From Micavibrio sp. UBA1664 (GTDB lineage Bacteria > Pseudomonadota > Alphaproteobacteria > Micavibrionales > UBA1664), in assembly GCA_002320485.1 (NCBI GenBank), contig DCKW01000101.1, forward strand, positions 1 to 5,017: a stretch of DNA of 5,017 bases, in the 5' to 3' direction. Every line of letters begins with the position of its first letter. The first letter of the stretch is position 1. The position numbers and the translations under genes were made by a program. Shown here piece after piece: positions 4,537-5,017 of the stretch. Under the pieces are notes generated by a model that did not search any database, was not told where the DNA came from, and saw only the letters and a list, made by a program, of their open reading frames with translations.

Positions 4537-5017
4537 TGAGTTTGTTTGATGACGACATCATTGAAAATAATGATATGGATGATGCGGGGACTGTCCATCC
4601 TAAGAAAACCGATGACGATATATATGATGACGGCTTAAAACCGCCGATTTCGTCCGATATGTTTATCGGTCACGATAATGTTGAACAGGAACTATTAGGA
4701 TTGTGGAATGCGCATCGCATGCCTCATGCTATTGTTTTAAACGGTTTAAAAGGCATTGGAAAGGCAACACTTGCCTATCGTCTGGCACGGTTCGTCCTGA
4801 AAGAAAGCGGCAGCGGCAATGACGGATTATTCGGGGATGAGACTTTACCGACAACACTTTCAGTTTCATCAGATCATCCAATATTTGCAAGAGTGGCCAG
4901 TGGTGGTCATCCGGATATGATGGTTATAAATCGACCTTTTGATGAAAGAAAAGGTCAGATTAAAGACGAAATTCCGGTCGATGATATTCGCAAGGTTGCG
5001 CCATTCTTACGAAAAAC
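4536..5017 (+). CDS. holB: DNA polymerase III subunit delta-prime, N-terminal part (runs off the window)
   Basis: The clamp loader subunit delta-prime belongs to the complex that opens the beta sliding clamp. The ATG at 4536-4538 overlaps the tmk stop as TAATG. The 160 full codons in view run open to the window end. Residues 39-90 carry the family features: IGHD (44-47), a helix ending in RMPHAIVLNG (61-70), the P-loop-like GLKGIGKA (70-77) and TLAYRLARF (78-86). Further on come SSDHPIFARVASGGHPD (111-127) and IPVDDIRKV (146-154), as in alphaproteobacterial delta-prime proteins. The first 33 residues are strikingly acidic, with 12 Asp or Glu, and look like a disordered extension. No Shine-Dalgarno sequence precedes the ATG, so translation probably depends on ribosomes finishing tmk. 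The C-terminal lid and collar domains are outside the window. Confidence 0.92.
   Translation, partial: MSLFDDDIIENNDMDDAGTVHPKKTDDDIYDDGLKPPISSDMFIGHDNVEQELLGLWNAHRMPHAIVLNGLKGIGKATLAYRLARFVLKESGSGNDGLFGDETLPTTLSVSSDHPIFARVASGGHPDMMVINRPFDERKGQIKDEIPVDDIRKVAPFLRK

Noticed and set aside
1..5017. CRISPR array, IS element, riboswitch or toxin-antitoxin pair
   Set aside because: No regularly spaced repeats, transposase motifs or terminal inverted repeats are seen. The gaps between operon genes are too short for a riboswitch, and no small gene pair is present.

Overview
The window comes from an alphaproteobacterial chromosome and captures one end of an integrated mobile element at a tRNA gene. 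The assignment rests on the gene order mltB-like / rlpA / D-Ala-D-Ala carboxypeptidase / tmk / holB, of which rlpA-dac-tmk-holB is a familiar alphaproteobacterial run, and on protein style. The host part is AT-rich (about 35-45% G+C in lines counted by eye), so a high-GC rhizobial or rhodobacterial host is unlikely. Genus cannot be set from the sequence.

Left part (1-548): the N-terminal 134 codons of a P4-type tyrosine integrase run leftward out of the window on the minus strand, at about 60% G+C. Between its start codon and the tRNA lie 146 bases without a gene. They hold short TGTGGGA repeats, a degenerate copy of the 3' end of the tRNA, a shorter third copy of the same motif, and an imperfect inverted repeat. 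This looks like an attachment-site and integrase-binding region. The body of the element, with any cargo, lies to the left outside the window.

Middle (549-721): a complete tRNA-Ser(UGA) gene on the minus strand with encoded CCA and a long variable arm. It carries an unpaired 7:66 position that the nearby degenerate copy would repair. An 83-base divergent intergenic region follows, holding overlapping promoter candidates for the tRNA (leftward) and for the operon (rightward).

Right part (722-5017): five tightly packed plus-strand genes with gaps of 15, 18 and 11 bases and then a one-base overlap, consistent with one operon. Three encode exported peptidoglycan enzymes: an MltB-family lytic transglycosylase, an RlpA lipoprotein with DPBB and SPOR domains, and a PBP5/6-family D,D-carboxypeptidase. 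The last two encode replication functions: thymidylate kinase and the DNA polymerase III delta-prime subunit (cut by the window end). The operon thus joins wall remodelling at the division site to dTTP supply and clamp loading. The operon is ordinary housekeeping; the unusual material is the element junction.
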